The notes under the pieces: model-generated
Seen by the model: the letters and a program-made list of their open reading frames with translations, nothing else
Database searches by the model: none
Told to the model about the DNA's origin: nothing
Position numbers and translations under genes: made by a program
Part shown: piece after piece, positions 1-11,800 of the stretch
How the letters are laid out: each line of letters opens with the position of its first letter
Numbering within the stretch: position 1 is the first letter of the stretch
Assembly: GCA_961205875.1 (NCBI GenBank)
Contig: OY540817.1
Coordinates: 17,767,001 to 17,831,000, forward strand
Source: Sialis fuliginosa
Lineage: Eukaryota; Arthropoda; Insecta; Megaloptera; Sialidae
Length of the DNA stretch: 64,000 nucleotides
Direction: 5' to 3'

Positions 1-783
1 TAAATCTATCAAATAATAGCAAATTATCTGTCTAAACGTCAAATAATTGAATTATATCTATTTTATAGATAGGTATTAAATAATGTATTATTGTTGTACT
101 ATAATTTATAAAATAAATAACAAAATAGTAAAAGTCATTTGATAAGATTGTATAAAACTATACATGTAGAGTTGGTGTTAAGGTAAGTAAATATAACAGG
201 GCTTAAGATATTATACTGTTTACTCAATTTTATTATTATTAAATAATAACATTTCACAAGATTGTTGGATCCGTACCATACTGTAGCGATATGCACAAAA
301 AAAGGTCTTCAGTTTTTACTTTTCCTTATCTAAATTTATAAAATTACAAAGTGAAGTTGACGCGACCAAAAAAAAAAGTCCTCACTTTTATATTTTGACC
401 TGAATTTTAAATTAAAATTTGTATTTCTTAATTTTTTTGTTTTCTCATTTTTGCCAGGGGGGTGCAAGTGCACCTCCATGCACCCCCCTCCCGGCGCCCA
501 TGTGCACAAATATTCTGCTAAATCGTAAGCGATGGCAACTATAGTATTGCGTAATCTCTTAGGTTAACAATTACAATTTTCAAAAAGAGGCATTACATAA
601 TACATGCTTAGAGACAGAGTAGAATAGAGTCAGTCGTTATCACAGTGTTTTGAAGGTAAGATTTATAAATTTTAAAAAGTGCTCAAAGTTAAATCTAAAC
701 TGTTTTTGATTATTTCTGCCCTTTAACGCTGTAATTCACGTTTAAGGTTTACAGGCCCTATGGTAGCGAGATAGATATAGGTT

Positions 784-1536
784 TAGGACCCCGCAGTTTT
801 TGATAGGGAAATGGCTTTCAGTCAATCTCTTTGAAACCAACTGGAAAATATTATCTAAATCATCCCGATTAAAAGTCTCAATGGTCGCAACCGCCTAAGT
901 TCCCGAGGTCTCGCGCAAAGAGCTGTTTTGTACCTAATAATGCAATAAAAAAATCGATATAGTACAGGACATTTTGAACAAAGAAATTAATTTTTATGTA
1001 TCGTTATGTTTATTTAATTTCTAGATTTTTATATTGTTAAAGTTTACAAGTTCTAGCAAATTGTTTTATGGATTATAATAAAGTTTTTATAAAACATGTT
1101 AAGGTGTGTGTAGTGTGTAGTGCTGTCAGCGCCAGCTACTAGCGATAGTATTAAAAATATTAAATTGTAAAATAAAAACAATAGAAAATTAGTTGTCATA
1201 AAAATATAACTTTGATTTGTAACACACTTATGGGACACCTTATAAATGCAACTATTTTTAAAATATGCTGCTTGTCTAGCCTGACAACTTTTGTATTTAA
1301 AGTTTTCTTCCATTTGTTATAATAAATTAAATATTGAACTTGGGAAATCCTGTACTATATCGATTTTTTTATTGCAGTATTAGGTACAAAACAGCTTTTT
1401 GCGCGAGATCTCGGGAACTTAGGCGGTTGCGACCATTGAGACTTTTAATCGGGATGATTTAGAGAATATTTTTCAGTTGGTTTCAAAGAGATTGACTGAA
1501 AGCCATTTCCCTATCAAAAACTGCGGGGTCCTTTAT
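784..1536. mobile_element. Foldback element with ~190-bp inverted ends, copy A only
   Basis: The left arm (784-970) and right arm (1346-1536) are near-perfect reverse complements. The outermost bases are AGGACCCCGCAG, and its complement lies at the other end. The element sits in the upstream intron of the truncated ABCB copy. The same spot in copy B (about 26521-26545) has no such DNA. The centre is AT-rich and encodes no transposase, so it is non-autonomous. A related remnant with the same right terminus occurs at 3912-3988 and 29003-29076. Confidence 0.85.
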
Positions 1537-1589
1537 TAAGTGTAATATATAAGTTCTAGTGAAAAATTTTGTTATTGTGTAATTAGTAA

Positions 1590-3340
1590 GTTAATGTTAA
1601 GTGTAGTTATTGTAAAACGCTCAAGTTAAGTGAAATTTGATAGACGAATTCTTATTTATAAATATGTTCTTATAACTATTTGTATTTTTTATTATTATTA
1701 TATTTTATATAACCCCCAAATGAAATTAAGATAAATATTTACATAATAATAATATGTTTATTAAGACTTCATTCGGCTTATTTTAATAGCTAGTGTAGAA
1801 CAAAGTACAAATAGTTGACTGGGTGTTTAAATATAATTTATTATGTTATGTATTTTTTTAACAAATGTCAAATATATTGACTTCTTTATTATTTTGTATC
1901 AATCTATTATTTTATATCAATGGTCAATCTTTATACTAACATAAGTTTAATGTGTGATTTAAAAAAGTATAAAGAAGTATTTTATCCCCCCCCCCCTCTC
2001 TAACTTGGTAACTACTGGTTCAAAAATCTGAAAAAAATTTGAAAAAATTAAAGTCAACAATATCATTTTAAATTTTGGAATAATAGGGAGGGGTGTCATA
2101 AAAAATATTTTTATTTTCATATCTAGGTATGTAGGGTGCCAAAATGTATATCTCAATTAGTAGAATAATACCATTTTTTTTCTAACTCAAAAATGGCGCC
2201 AGCAGAAGGATAAAAGCAGTATTTTATTTTGCACGTGTGTAAATAGTAGATTTTATTAAAGTTGTAATTAAACTGCTATATTTTAATTGTTTTCGTAAAT
2301 ACAGCTGATAATAAAACTATAAACTAAAATTAAATTTTTTTTATAATTGAAATCGAATTTAACATTGTGGAAATAATATCTAATAATAAACTTGAATTGA
2401 TTAAATAAAAAAAATGTTTGTTTTTTTAATTAAGTTGTTACTTTTACTTTTAGTACTGTAAATCATAATAAATTCGAGAACTCGAAATGTCAACGTTTTA
2501 AGTCTCCCTGATTCGACAGAAATTAGAGAACTCTTTAGCCATGGCAAATAAGACAGCGCTGTAATGTCGCCGCATAAATCCATGTAAATAAATGAAGTTA
2601 AAACACGATACTGGTTAGATTTATTTTAAAAATTTGCACTCTATGACATATATGCAACGCTGGTCACGAGTGGGTTAATATAAATGAATACCAGAATATA
2701 ACATTTTAATTTAACTAATCAGAAAATTAAAATAAATACTTTGAAAATTATCATCTGAAATGTTATATGTTCTATCCATTTTTAGTTATATTCATTTCTG
2801 TATAATAATGTGTAGTAGAAAGTTTTGTGGTGGCCACATCACTTTATTTTTTTTTATTTACAAAAATAACAAATGAAAGATAGATTTTACCCAGAAAATA
2901 AGGCGAATATTGATAATAATATGAATAACAAAATGTAACATATTAAATTTTATAATATATTTATTTGTTTTAGTGTCATTTTTTGTTTATTGATAATTAT
3001 ATGTATAATAATTTAATATTATTATCTTGATTATCCTCGAAATAAATAAATACAAACTCAACTTTTTTTTATATTAATTGACAAGTATTTATCTAATCTT
3101 ATAGTAAAAATGTTTTTGTTCATCATCAATAATAATCTATAGATTAGCTATAAAACAATTAATAATTGAAATAAAAATAAATACTTTAATGACCTCGCTA
3201 TTATTTTGATAGTAAATTTCTATTTATAATTTAAATTTAGATAAATTTCCATTTGAAAAATATATCATTTATTAAAAAATTCCCCCAACCAAAATTGTTT
3301 GTGTGCAAAGAATAAAATACTTATTTTTAATATCTTTTTG
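1590..3340 (+). other. AT-rich intron/upstream DNA shared by both duplication copies
   Basis: No gene is seen. A C-run near 1987-1998 and a motif reading TGTAGGGTGCCAAAATGTAT (about 2131) resemble parts of the element at 24826-25494, so this is old repeat DNA. The interval ends at the splice acceptor TTTTTGTCAG, 10 bases before the first ABCB ATG. This implies at least one noncoding leader exon farther upstream. The first 125 bases differ from the equivalent place in copy B. Confidence 0.6.
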
Positions 3341-3911
3341 TCAGGAATATCGAAATGAAAACAAAAGAAGTAATTGTAGCTGATACCAGCAAATCGTTTC
3401 ATTTTCGAAATAATTCTGGAAAATATAACATGGCAGCTGCAGAATCTGCAAATACCAAAGATGATAAAATAAATACTAGTTTTAATGCATTGTAAGTAAA
3501 ATTTATTTTGAGCATTTTATTAACCCTTTCAGTTCTGCCACCATAACATTTCCAGGACTTACTGTACTAATTCGTACTTTTGAAATTTATTTTCAATTTT
3601 AAAAATTCATGGCTGAAAGGGTTAACTATTAGTTATAAGTTTTATAATTTATTTTATAGTTTTCTCTGCTCTTAATGACATATTTAACATTGAAATTATT
3701 TTTATTTTCAGTATATTTTCTGTAATAAAGAAAAAAGAAAAAAAAGAAAAAACGTCTATAGTTCCTTTTTATAAATTAGTAAGTATTTATTTTTAATTTT
3801 TAACCATGAAATAATCTATGTAAATATTTATTAATAGTTCACATAGAGGCAACAAGTGTCAAATGTATTTATAGAACTTTTTTACATCTAAATTCGGGAG
3901 TTAAAACTTAA

Positions 3912-3988
3912 TCTAATCTATTCCTCAAGGACTATCAGAAAGGTTGACCGAGAGCCGTTCCCCATAAGGATTCTGCGGGGTCCTTTGC
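3912..3988. mobile_element. Old remnant of the AGGACCCCGCAG foldback family (copy A)
   Basis: The bases around AGGACTATCAGAAAGGTTGA and CTGCGGGGTCCTTT match the terminal part of the element at 784-1536. The equivalent remnant lies at 29003-29076 in copy B, so this insertion is older than the duplication. It sits in intron 2 just upstream of the exon 3 acceptor. Confidence 0.6.
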
Positions 3989-4299
3989 AGAAATTATATA
4001 ATTTTATTTTTAATACATTTCAGTTTCGATTTGCCACATGTTTCGAAATATTTATAGTATGTTGTGGAGTATTATTCTCAATATTGACCGGCATGAGTAT
4101 TCCAGTACAAACGATTCTCTACGGAGAGTTCACATCCCTTTTAGTGGACCGGACCAGTGGCAATACGACGACAAAAACAATGATGTTGAATTGGTTTGGT
4201 GGAGGAAGAATATTGTAAGTTTTGTAAACTGTTAAAAAACTAAATTAAACTAAGTACATTTGAGAAAATCGGTAGACAGAGTGGCACCTTATGAAATGG

Positions 4300-4832
4300 G
4301 TACGCCCATGCATACCGACATAATAGGCATGATGCCAGTAACAAAGTATCACTGAAATTATGATTTTAAATAATGAAGATTAAAAAAAAAATTATATTAA
4401 AAGCGAGATTAATATAATTTTTGTTAAAATCAAAATACAAAATACAGCAATCCATCATGTTAGATGGAACACCAATAATAGCGAATGACGTCACGCCTAA
4501 GTAAACATCATTTTATTTCATTAATATCTGCACTATTTATAAATTATTTTGTGCTTTTAAATTATCAATTTTCTCAGTTTTGTGTTACCAAAACTAAAAC
4601 CGAGAAACGTTCGCGATGGAACAAGGATTTCTTATTGTTGGCAAGGAGTGTTTACATAGGCGTGACACTTGCGAGTGTTTTGGCGTCAAATTCAAAATAA
4701 GTTTTAAAATGGTCAATTTTTACGATTAAACCTTTATTTTCTGCAGAAATAAGTATTTTTTTGGAAGTCAGAGACACGTAAGATCATTATAAAATAGTTT
4801 TTTTTTAATTAGGCATCATACCTATTCTAAAA
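4300..4832 (+). mobile_element. ~530-bp MITE, ATGATGCC-end family (copy A intron 3)
   Basis: It begins near ATAGGCATGATGCCAGTAAC and ends near TTAGGCATCATACCTATT, giving short inverted ends. Other copies are at 10685-11215 (+), 29398-29940 (+) and 38320-38860 (-). It has no long open frame. A TGACGTCA palindrome lies at 4486-4493. Presence at the same place in copy B dates this insertion before the duplication. Confidence 0.7.
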
Positions 4833-4894
4833 AAACTGTTGTTCGGTTTGTCGACTAAAACCAATATTGGTACCATATAGGATATAATTGTTAA

Positions 4895-5297
4895 CAGTGG
4901 CGTATTTACCATGGGGCCACGGGGGCCATGGCCTAGGGTGGAAGGTTGAGAGGGGCGGCAGATTCATTTAGTTTAAACAGAATATTAAAAAAAAATAGGA
5001 AGACAAAAAATGAGTAGTGCGTCTAAAAAAAAAAAGGTCTTCAAGTTTTAATTTACGTAATCCATATTTTTTGTTTAATAAATTTCAATGGACGTGACCA
5101 AAAAAAAAAAAAAAAAGGTCTCCTATTTTTAATTTATATTATATTTTGTTCTACATCACTTATAAAAACAGTTATGACTTTTCAGTTCATTATAGTAATT
5201 CTGACTTCTATCAAAAATAAATTATATTTTCCCTTGGTAAAGGGGCGGAAATTATTATTTTTTGCTCAGCGCGGCACTTAACGTAAATACGCCATTG
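4895..5297. mobile_element. hAT-like non-autonomous element with 8-bp target duplication, copy A only
   Basis: The terminal inverted repeats are CAGTGGCGTATTTAC on the left and GTAAATACGCCATTG on the right. The flanks ATTGTTAA (4887-4894) and ATTGTCAA (5298-5305) form an 8-bp target-site duplication with one mismatch, the hallmark of hAT transposition. Copy B shows the uninterrupted site (ATTGTTGAACC, about 29998). No transposase frame is present; the interior is G-rich on the left and AT-rich elsewhere. Confidence 0.88.
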
Positions 5298-5604
5298 ATT
5301 GTCAAACCATCATTTACAGAGATAGTAACGCAAGTTCTACAGAGAGAAGTGAAGCAATACTCGAAGATTCCGCTGCATTTGGTATCGGTTTGACCGTGAT
5401 GAGTTTGGTCCAATTCGTCATATCTACAGTAGCAGTGGATTTCCTTAACTATGTATGTTTAAAGCAAGTCGGTCGAATTAGAGAGCTACTTATGAGGTCT
5501 GCGCTTGCCCAAGATATGACGTGGTATGATTTGCATGCTGGGAATAATTTTGCAGGACAATTAACAGAGTAAGGAATTTAAAACCAATTTCAACCTAAAC
5601 CTGC

Positions 5605-5813
5605 CAACGTTTCGTCACACATTGCAGTGGACATCTTCAGGTCTCTTATTCACTTTTAGAAGAGCAGATAACATGACCAAATCGACGCGACTTACACCCA
5701 GAAGCCAAGATCCAGTAGAAAAATGTACTTTTAATTTATATTAAGGGTCTCAAATGATTGCTTTAGCATTTGAATGAATAAATGCGGCTTATACAAATGT
5801 TTTTTTTATATAG
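5605..5813. other. Junction DNA between truncated ABCB and ABCA
   Basis: This stretch is not shared with copy B. It looks repeat-derived: AACGTTTCGTCACACATTGC resembles the ends of common insect retroposon fragments, and ACACCCAGAAGCCAA recurs at about 39960. No first ABCA exon (membrane helix 1) is found in it. It ends in the acceptor TTTTTTTATATAG for the first visible ABCA exon. Confidence 0.5.
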
Positions 5814-8800
5814 ATATTGACTGAAAATCGCACCATTAATTTAAAAACATACATCTGTGATTACAAACAACTGCAGAAGATTTTCCAAGCGAAAAACAGT
5901 AAATACAATGATGTTGAAAATATGAAACGTTTGAGCGTAAAACTATGCAAAGTGAATGCCATATCCGGTAATGAAGTTCTATCGAAACTTATGAACCATT
6001 TAAATATTACAACAATCACACAACAATTCGTAACTAAAACTATCAATAACATTGTTGCCAAGGCGAATTTGACTGACGAAGAAGGGAAGGGGGTGAATGA
6101 AATTGTTAAAGAAGCTTCTGTTTTCTTAGAACCACTTAGGAGTTCGTTCCAAAGTGCTTCACAATTACTTGTGGCTGGATTTAACCCAGATGAAGTCGAT
6201 CTGGATTCAGATGCAAGCCATCCAGGTATTTAAAAAAGCTTTGTTATTTTTATGTCCGGTATCATAAAGGACCTAACAAATTTGTTAGCTAACAAGCACT
6301 TTCAACTGAGATATCAAACTTATATGACAGTTCTTTTGGAGTTTGTTGATGACTTTGACAAGTTTCGCGCACGCGTTGAAGGTAAATACAAACGGTATTA
6401 TTGGTATTAAAACAGTGTCACTGCTCTAAATTCCATAACTAATCCATAGATACTAGTACAGTATTAATACCCCATTTGAATGTAATTGCTAGCTAACAAA
6501 TTTTGTTAGGTCCTTTATAATACCGGACATTAATGTTTGTTCAACAGCCGTATTTCAAAAATCGCGGGATTACAACAATTAAAAAATTTAATTATAATTT
6601 CAAAAATGCAAAAAATTTACAAATTTTCAAGCAGTTATATCTTCGCGAAAAATTATTGGATTTGCTTGATCCAAAGATCATTCGTAAGCTTGTACTTTCT
6701 AGTTTTTGAATCAAGAGCTCAATAATGTTTATCAATCCCTGCCGGTCTGTGCTAAGTGTTCGAAAAATTATTCCTTAATTTTTTATAAACTTAAAATGGG
6801 ATGCAATTTTTTTACGAGAAATTCATTCATTTGAAAGCTTGTTCTTTTCTCTTGAAAATGCGTGTTTTTTCATTCCCGTACGATTTTTTTTGACAGTGTT
6901 ATTCACTGTCAAAATAAAATTAACACTTTTGACTTGAAATAAATTAATCGTTGAAATTATCTCCTATGAAATGCTTGTATATGATTTTCTTTATATGTAT
7001 TTATTTAATTTATTTTAGCAGTGTAAAATTTTTATATTGTTTATATTCTTTTGTAGATTCGGACTTAATAGCAAGAGCTAGTAAACTAGCTTGTGGAAAA
7101 CCAATAATACGACATTCTAATAAAATTCTTCAAAGTATTGCAAACGATATCAAAAGGGTGCAAAAACTTGATCCAAATGAGTTAAGTTCTTTCACAAGTA
7201 AGTGTGGTTATTTTTTCTAAATTGCAACAATGGAAATAATGCTTTTTTTAAATTGCAACAATGGAAATAATGCTTTTTTTAAATTGCAACAATGGAAATA
7301 ATGCTTTTTTTAAATTGCAACAATGGAAATAATGCTTTTTTTTTAATTGCAACAATGGAAATAATGCTTTTTTTAAAATTGCAACAATGGAAATAACGCT
7401 TCTTTTAAAATTATTTCAGCGCCATTCTGTCGAGGGTTTTATGAAACAATGTTAAATCTCGATGCCGGTACAATTATTTGGTCTTATGCGAAACCGTTGC
7501 TAAGAGGAAAAATTATTTATACTCCAAATGATGAAGTCACGGCCGCTATCATAAAAAATGTAAGATTATCACATTAAAAAAACATTGCAATTTGCAAATA
7601 TATTTTTTCTAATATAATACGTATTTAAATAATTACATAAATGTATATTTTGCAATATCCTTAATTTTCAAATCAATCTTACTGTTTTTTAAATTGATTT
7701 TTATCATTTTTCTATCTTTTAACAATCTATTTATTTATTTTCTTAAAAACGAGTTGGTCAAAAAATCTGAAATTTCAGTATTCCATTCATTTCGAGTGTT
7801 TAAACAATTGTAAGAAATTTTAACTTATTCCTACTAGTTTGACGTAACTTCCCAACCTCATTAAACCGAAATTTTTTATTTTATAAATAAAAAATTAATT
7901 TTCTTAGGCAAATTCGACTTTCCAAGAAATTGCTAAAATGGGAGAAACCGTCCAATATGTATCCAAAGCTCTCAATTCTGTTTTTGATATGTTGAAGTAC
8001 CAAAATAATACAGATAACTTACAGAACATATTAGATAATCCAATCATAAAAACAGCAATAGGTGGTATAGGATTAAACGATGAATTATTCCAAGATATCG
8101 ATTTAAAGGACATCCTGAAACAAATAAAAGATATGAAGGTATGTTATGCATACATCTCGCATGCAGAAATGGCCGACCAGTTTTCATTGAAATTCGCTTA
8201 TCACAAACTTAGTAGGCTCCTCCCATTTGATTATTATAAAATTTAAATCATTTCTCCATGTACCAAACAAAGACAGATATTTTGAAATTCATTTGCTAGA
8301 TAAAAAAGTACTATTCGTTTATAATACTCATATAAGGTAAATGCACCAGTAATGGCCGCTATAAGAGAAAGTTTTCGGTTTTTTTTTTAATTAATGGGCT
8401 TGTTTTTTTGTAATTCTCATTAAACTCATGTTACTAATAAAACAAGTAACTCTTTATTTAATCAATTTAATTACCAAAGTCTGCAAATATAGTTTGTTTT
8501 TTCAATTATAGCCTTTTATTTTGTTTATTTTTTTTTCTCCAGTAATGGCAAAGGCAAGCACCTCATCGGCGCCCCTCTAGTGGCCATAGATTATTATTAT
8601 ATATAATTATTATTAAATATAACAATGAAATTTCCGAAATTCAAATATTTTCTTATTGTTGCGTCTATATTTTGTTTGTTAAAAATTATCACATCATATT
8701 TTTGTGCACACAAGAATCTTTTTATATTGTGTAAGTAGTGTTATTTTTCAAAAATTTCGCGCGCGCGCCCCTTTGTAACCTCGCGCCCTAGGCACGTACC

Positions 8801-11800
8801 TAGTTTGCCTTATGGATAATCCGCCTCTGGCAAAGATTGGTGTCACTACCTTATATTTGTGCGATTAAATTATTATGTAATATTTTTATTCTTCTATACT
8901 TTTAGCAAATTACGTCGGTGTTGAATATGACTTCAGAAATGATGAACTGTGTGATACTAGATAGATTTATCGGTGTAGATAGTGAAGCTGAGCTTGAATC
9001 AATGGCAATAGAAATGATACGTACTAATGAATTCGGTGGAGCGATTGTATTCTCCAATCACATCGAAAACAACAGTACCGGTATGAAGAGAAGCATTAGT
9101 AAAAATGTCGAAAACAAGATCAGAATGGATGTTGACACTGTGCCTACTACCAGCAGAGCAAAAGAGGCGTATGTCATTTTATTTTTTTATTAAATGTGAA
9201 TGTTAGGAAAAAAATAATTGTCACTGATTTTCTTATACTTTTCAAAATACACAAAACAAATGATAGTTTAATTTACACTACAGATTTCAAATTTTTAGCA
9301 ATAAGAAAAATATTGACTTTAGTTGAAAAGTGACCAATTTATAAAAATATTTATGTACATTTCAAGACTCTTAAAAACCTGTAAAGAGATTTTTTAGCGC
9401 AAAGTTAGTCTAGAAAATGGCTGATTAAACATTGTTTCACGTTTTCGAATTTCGCTTGTTGCCATTCGAAAAATTATAAATTTTTAAAAATCTTCATTAG
9501 TTTCAGAGTTATTTGAAATATACAATTTTGGACATTTTCATAGGGGTATTTCACCCCTTTAAACCGTTAAAATATTTTTTTCTTACTACATTTGTTTTTT
9601 CACCTGAAAAGGTTTCCTTGTGAGTTATTACCAAACCGATTTTAGTGAGATTTTCATCGGTATGAAGGTGTGTCATTAGTTTCAGAGTTATTTGAAATAT
9701 ACAATTTTGGAGATTTTCATAGGGGTATTTCACCCCTTTAAACCATTAAAATAATTTTTTCTTACTACATTTGTTTTTTCACCTGAAAAGGTTTCCTTGT
9801 GAGCTATTACCAAACCGATCTTAGTGGGATTTTCATCGGTATGGAGATGTGATGCTTACATATTTGCAAAAAGTAAAAACGAGTTTTTTTTTTTTTAAAT
9901 ATATTTATGTACGTTTAATATACTAGATATTGGATCCCCGGACCAAATGATAACTTCTTAGAAGATATGCGATACTTCAGAGGTTTTATCCAATTGCAAG
10001 ACATGATCGACACAGGTTTGATAAAAATGTATTCAAATGGATCAGTTATTAAGGATAAGATATATACGAAACAATTCCCATATCCTTGTTTTAAAAATGA
10101 TTTGTAAGTATACAAAAATATAGTGCTTTCTTCAGCCTTTGGTTGTAGAATTTCCCATTGTCAGTGGCGAACCCAGAAAAAAATCGGGTGGGTAATTTTT
10201 TTGTATAATTATACATACATTGTTTTTTTTAATCTATCATAATTGTTAAATTAAATAATGTATATTGATAAATTTGAGGAGGGGGGGGGCAAACCCTCTA
10301 ACCCCCTATGGGTACGCCACTGCCCATTGCAATGTATAACAAAATGGTAGTTAAGAAGCACTTTTGATACAAAGTTAATAACTACAGAATTACTTGAAAC
10401 TTAATTTGTTTTATTTTAGATTTCAGAAAGGATTGCATATCGTGCAAGGAATAATGGTTATTTTTTTCATCGGTATGATAGTAATCATAGCATCCGCAGT
10501 ACGGTATAGAGTTTGGGAACGGGAGTCCCAAAATACAATGGTATGTAGCAAATATTTTTTTTTGTAAAAAAAAAACACAATATTATTTTTATTTATTTAT
10601 TTAAATCCTTCTGTGATCAATTAATTTAAAAAAAAACTATGCATTCATACTACATAGCATACATCATATATAAATTTTGTTCCATGAAAGATGACCGGTC
10701 TAATGCCAGTAATAAAGTATCATGAAATTATGATTTTAAATAATGAAATAGGTTAAAAAGATTCTAAAAAATGTATTTATTTTTATATTAAAAGCGAGAT
10801 TAATATGATTTTTGTTAAAATAAAAACACAAAATACAGCAATCCACCATGTTAAATAAAACACCAGTCAGAGTGGATGACGTCACGGCTAAGTAAACATC
10901 ATTTTTGTTTCATTAATATCTGCACTGTTTATAAATTATTTCGTGATTTTAAATTATCAGTTTGCTCAGTTTTGTGTTACCAAAACTAAAACCGAGAAAC
11001 GTTAGCGATGGAACAAGGATTTATTATTGTTGACAAGGAGTGTTTACATAGGCGTGACGTCACAAATGCGCGTGCGTTTTGGCGTCAAATTCAAAATTAG
11101 TTTTAAAAAAGTCAATTTTTGTGATTAAACGTTTATTTTCTGCAGAAATAAGTATTTTTTTGGAAATAGGAGACACGTAAGATCATTATAAAATAGTTTT
11201 TAAAAATTAGGTATCATGTTTTAACTAATGTTTAGAATTTTTTGAGTCTACGTTTTTTTTAAATTGTTTTTATTAATTTTGTTATTTTTAGTTAATGAAT
11301 ATAATGGGACTGAAGCTGCCAATACATCTGATATCTTGGTTCATCATGGTTTTATTAGAAATATGGATAATAATGATTTGTTTAGTCGTAATGCTCAAAG
11401 CTGGAAACATTCTACCTCACACAGACTCTACTATTATATTATTTGCATTCTTGAGCTACGGTATCGCTATAACTGTGTATTGGTTCGTATTATTATTATA
11501 TATTAAAATTTAAAAAAATAATTTTAAAAATATAAATTTAATTTTAAATTATTTCAATTATTTTTTTAATATTAATTTTATGCTTGTTAGTCAACAAATT
11601 TTATTCAACTTCTTTATAATAAGGTACTGGCACCCAGTCTTGGCCCTTTTAAGAGCAAAGTTTACTGTTTTTTGGGATTGGCGGGCTTCTTTTTTGTAAT
11701 TCTCATATTTTTTAATTATAACCTTTTATTTTGTTTATGTTTTTTCTCCAGTAATGGATAAAGTAAAATCAGTAATGATTAAAAAATGATAAGTATCACG

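Larger units (their letters stand above)
3355..5568 (+). pseudogene. Truncated ABCB copy: coding exons 1-4 only
   Basis: Exons 3355-3491, 3712-3778, 4024-4214 and 5320-5568 encode the first ~214 residues of a P-glycoprotein-like transporter: a basic N-tail, the FYKLFRFAT entry motif, and the first two membrane helices (the second beginning near [10 protein letters not shown]). All splice sites are intact and no stop occurs. Exons 5-18 are absent; after the exon 4 donor comes about 245 bases of unrelated DNA and then an ABCA exon. Joining exon 4 (phase 2) to that ABCA exon at 5814 would give a stop after one codon, so a simple ABCB-ABCA fusion is unlikely. Relative to the complete gene the exons show about seven synonymous and one replacement difference (Glu versus Lys in exon 4). 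It may be a dead fragment, or an alternative 5' end spliced to exon 5 at 30331. Confidence 0.75.
1..5604 (+). repeat. Segmental duplication, copy A (left edge outside window)
   Basis: This block is collinear and in direct orientation with 25753-30303. Leader, introns and exons 1-4 of an ABCB gene are shared and most bases are identical by eye. The match is still running at position 1, so the left breakpoint lies outside the window. The right breakpoint is sharp: both copies read through the exon 4 donor and about 35 bases of intron 4, then diverge at 5604/30303. Differences include two insertions present only here (about 784-1536 and 4895-5297) and a replaced stretch (1590-1715 here, about 26590-26820 in B). 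An assembly artefact (retained second haplotype) cannot be excluded by reading alone. Confidence 0.93.

Noticed and set aside
1053-1313. 86-codon minus-strand open frame
   Set aside because: It lies between the arms of the foldback element at 784-1536, has low-complexity Phe/Leu/Tyr composition and no family motif.
5320-6225. Chimeric ABCB-ABCA protein from joining copy A exon 4 to the first ABCA exon
   Set aside because: The exon phases do not match; the join gives a stop codon after one residue.
8335-8600. Possible extra ABCA exon in the long intron after 8138
   Set aside because: The frame downstream of 8138 runs into repeat DNA, and the flanking exons (8138 and 8906) join in phase with family-typical sequence.
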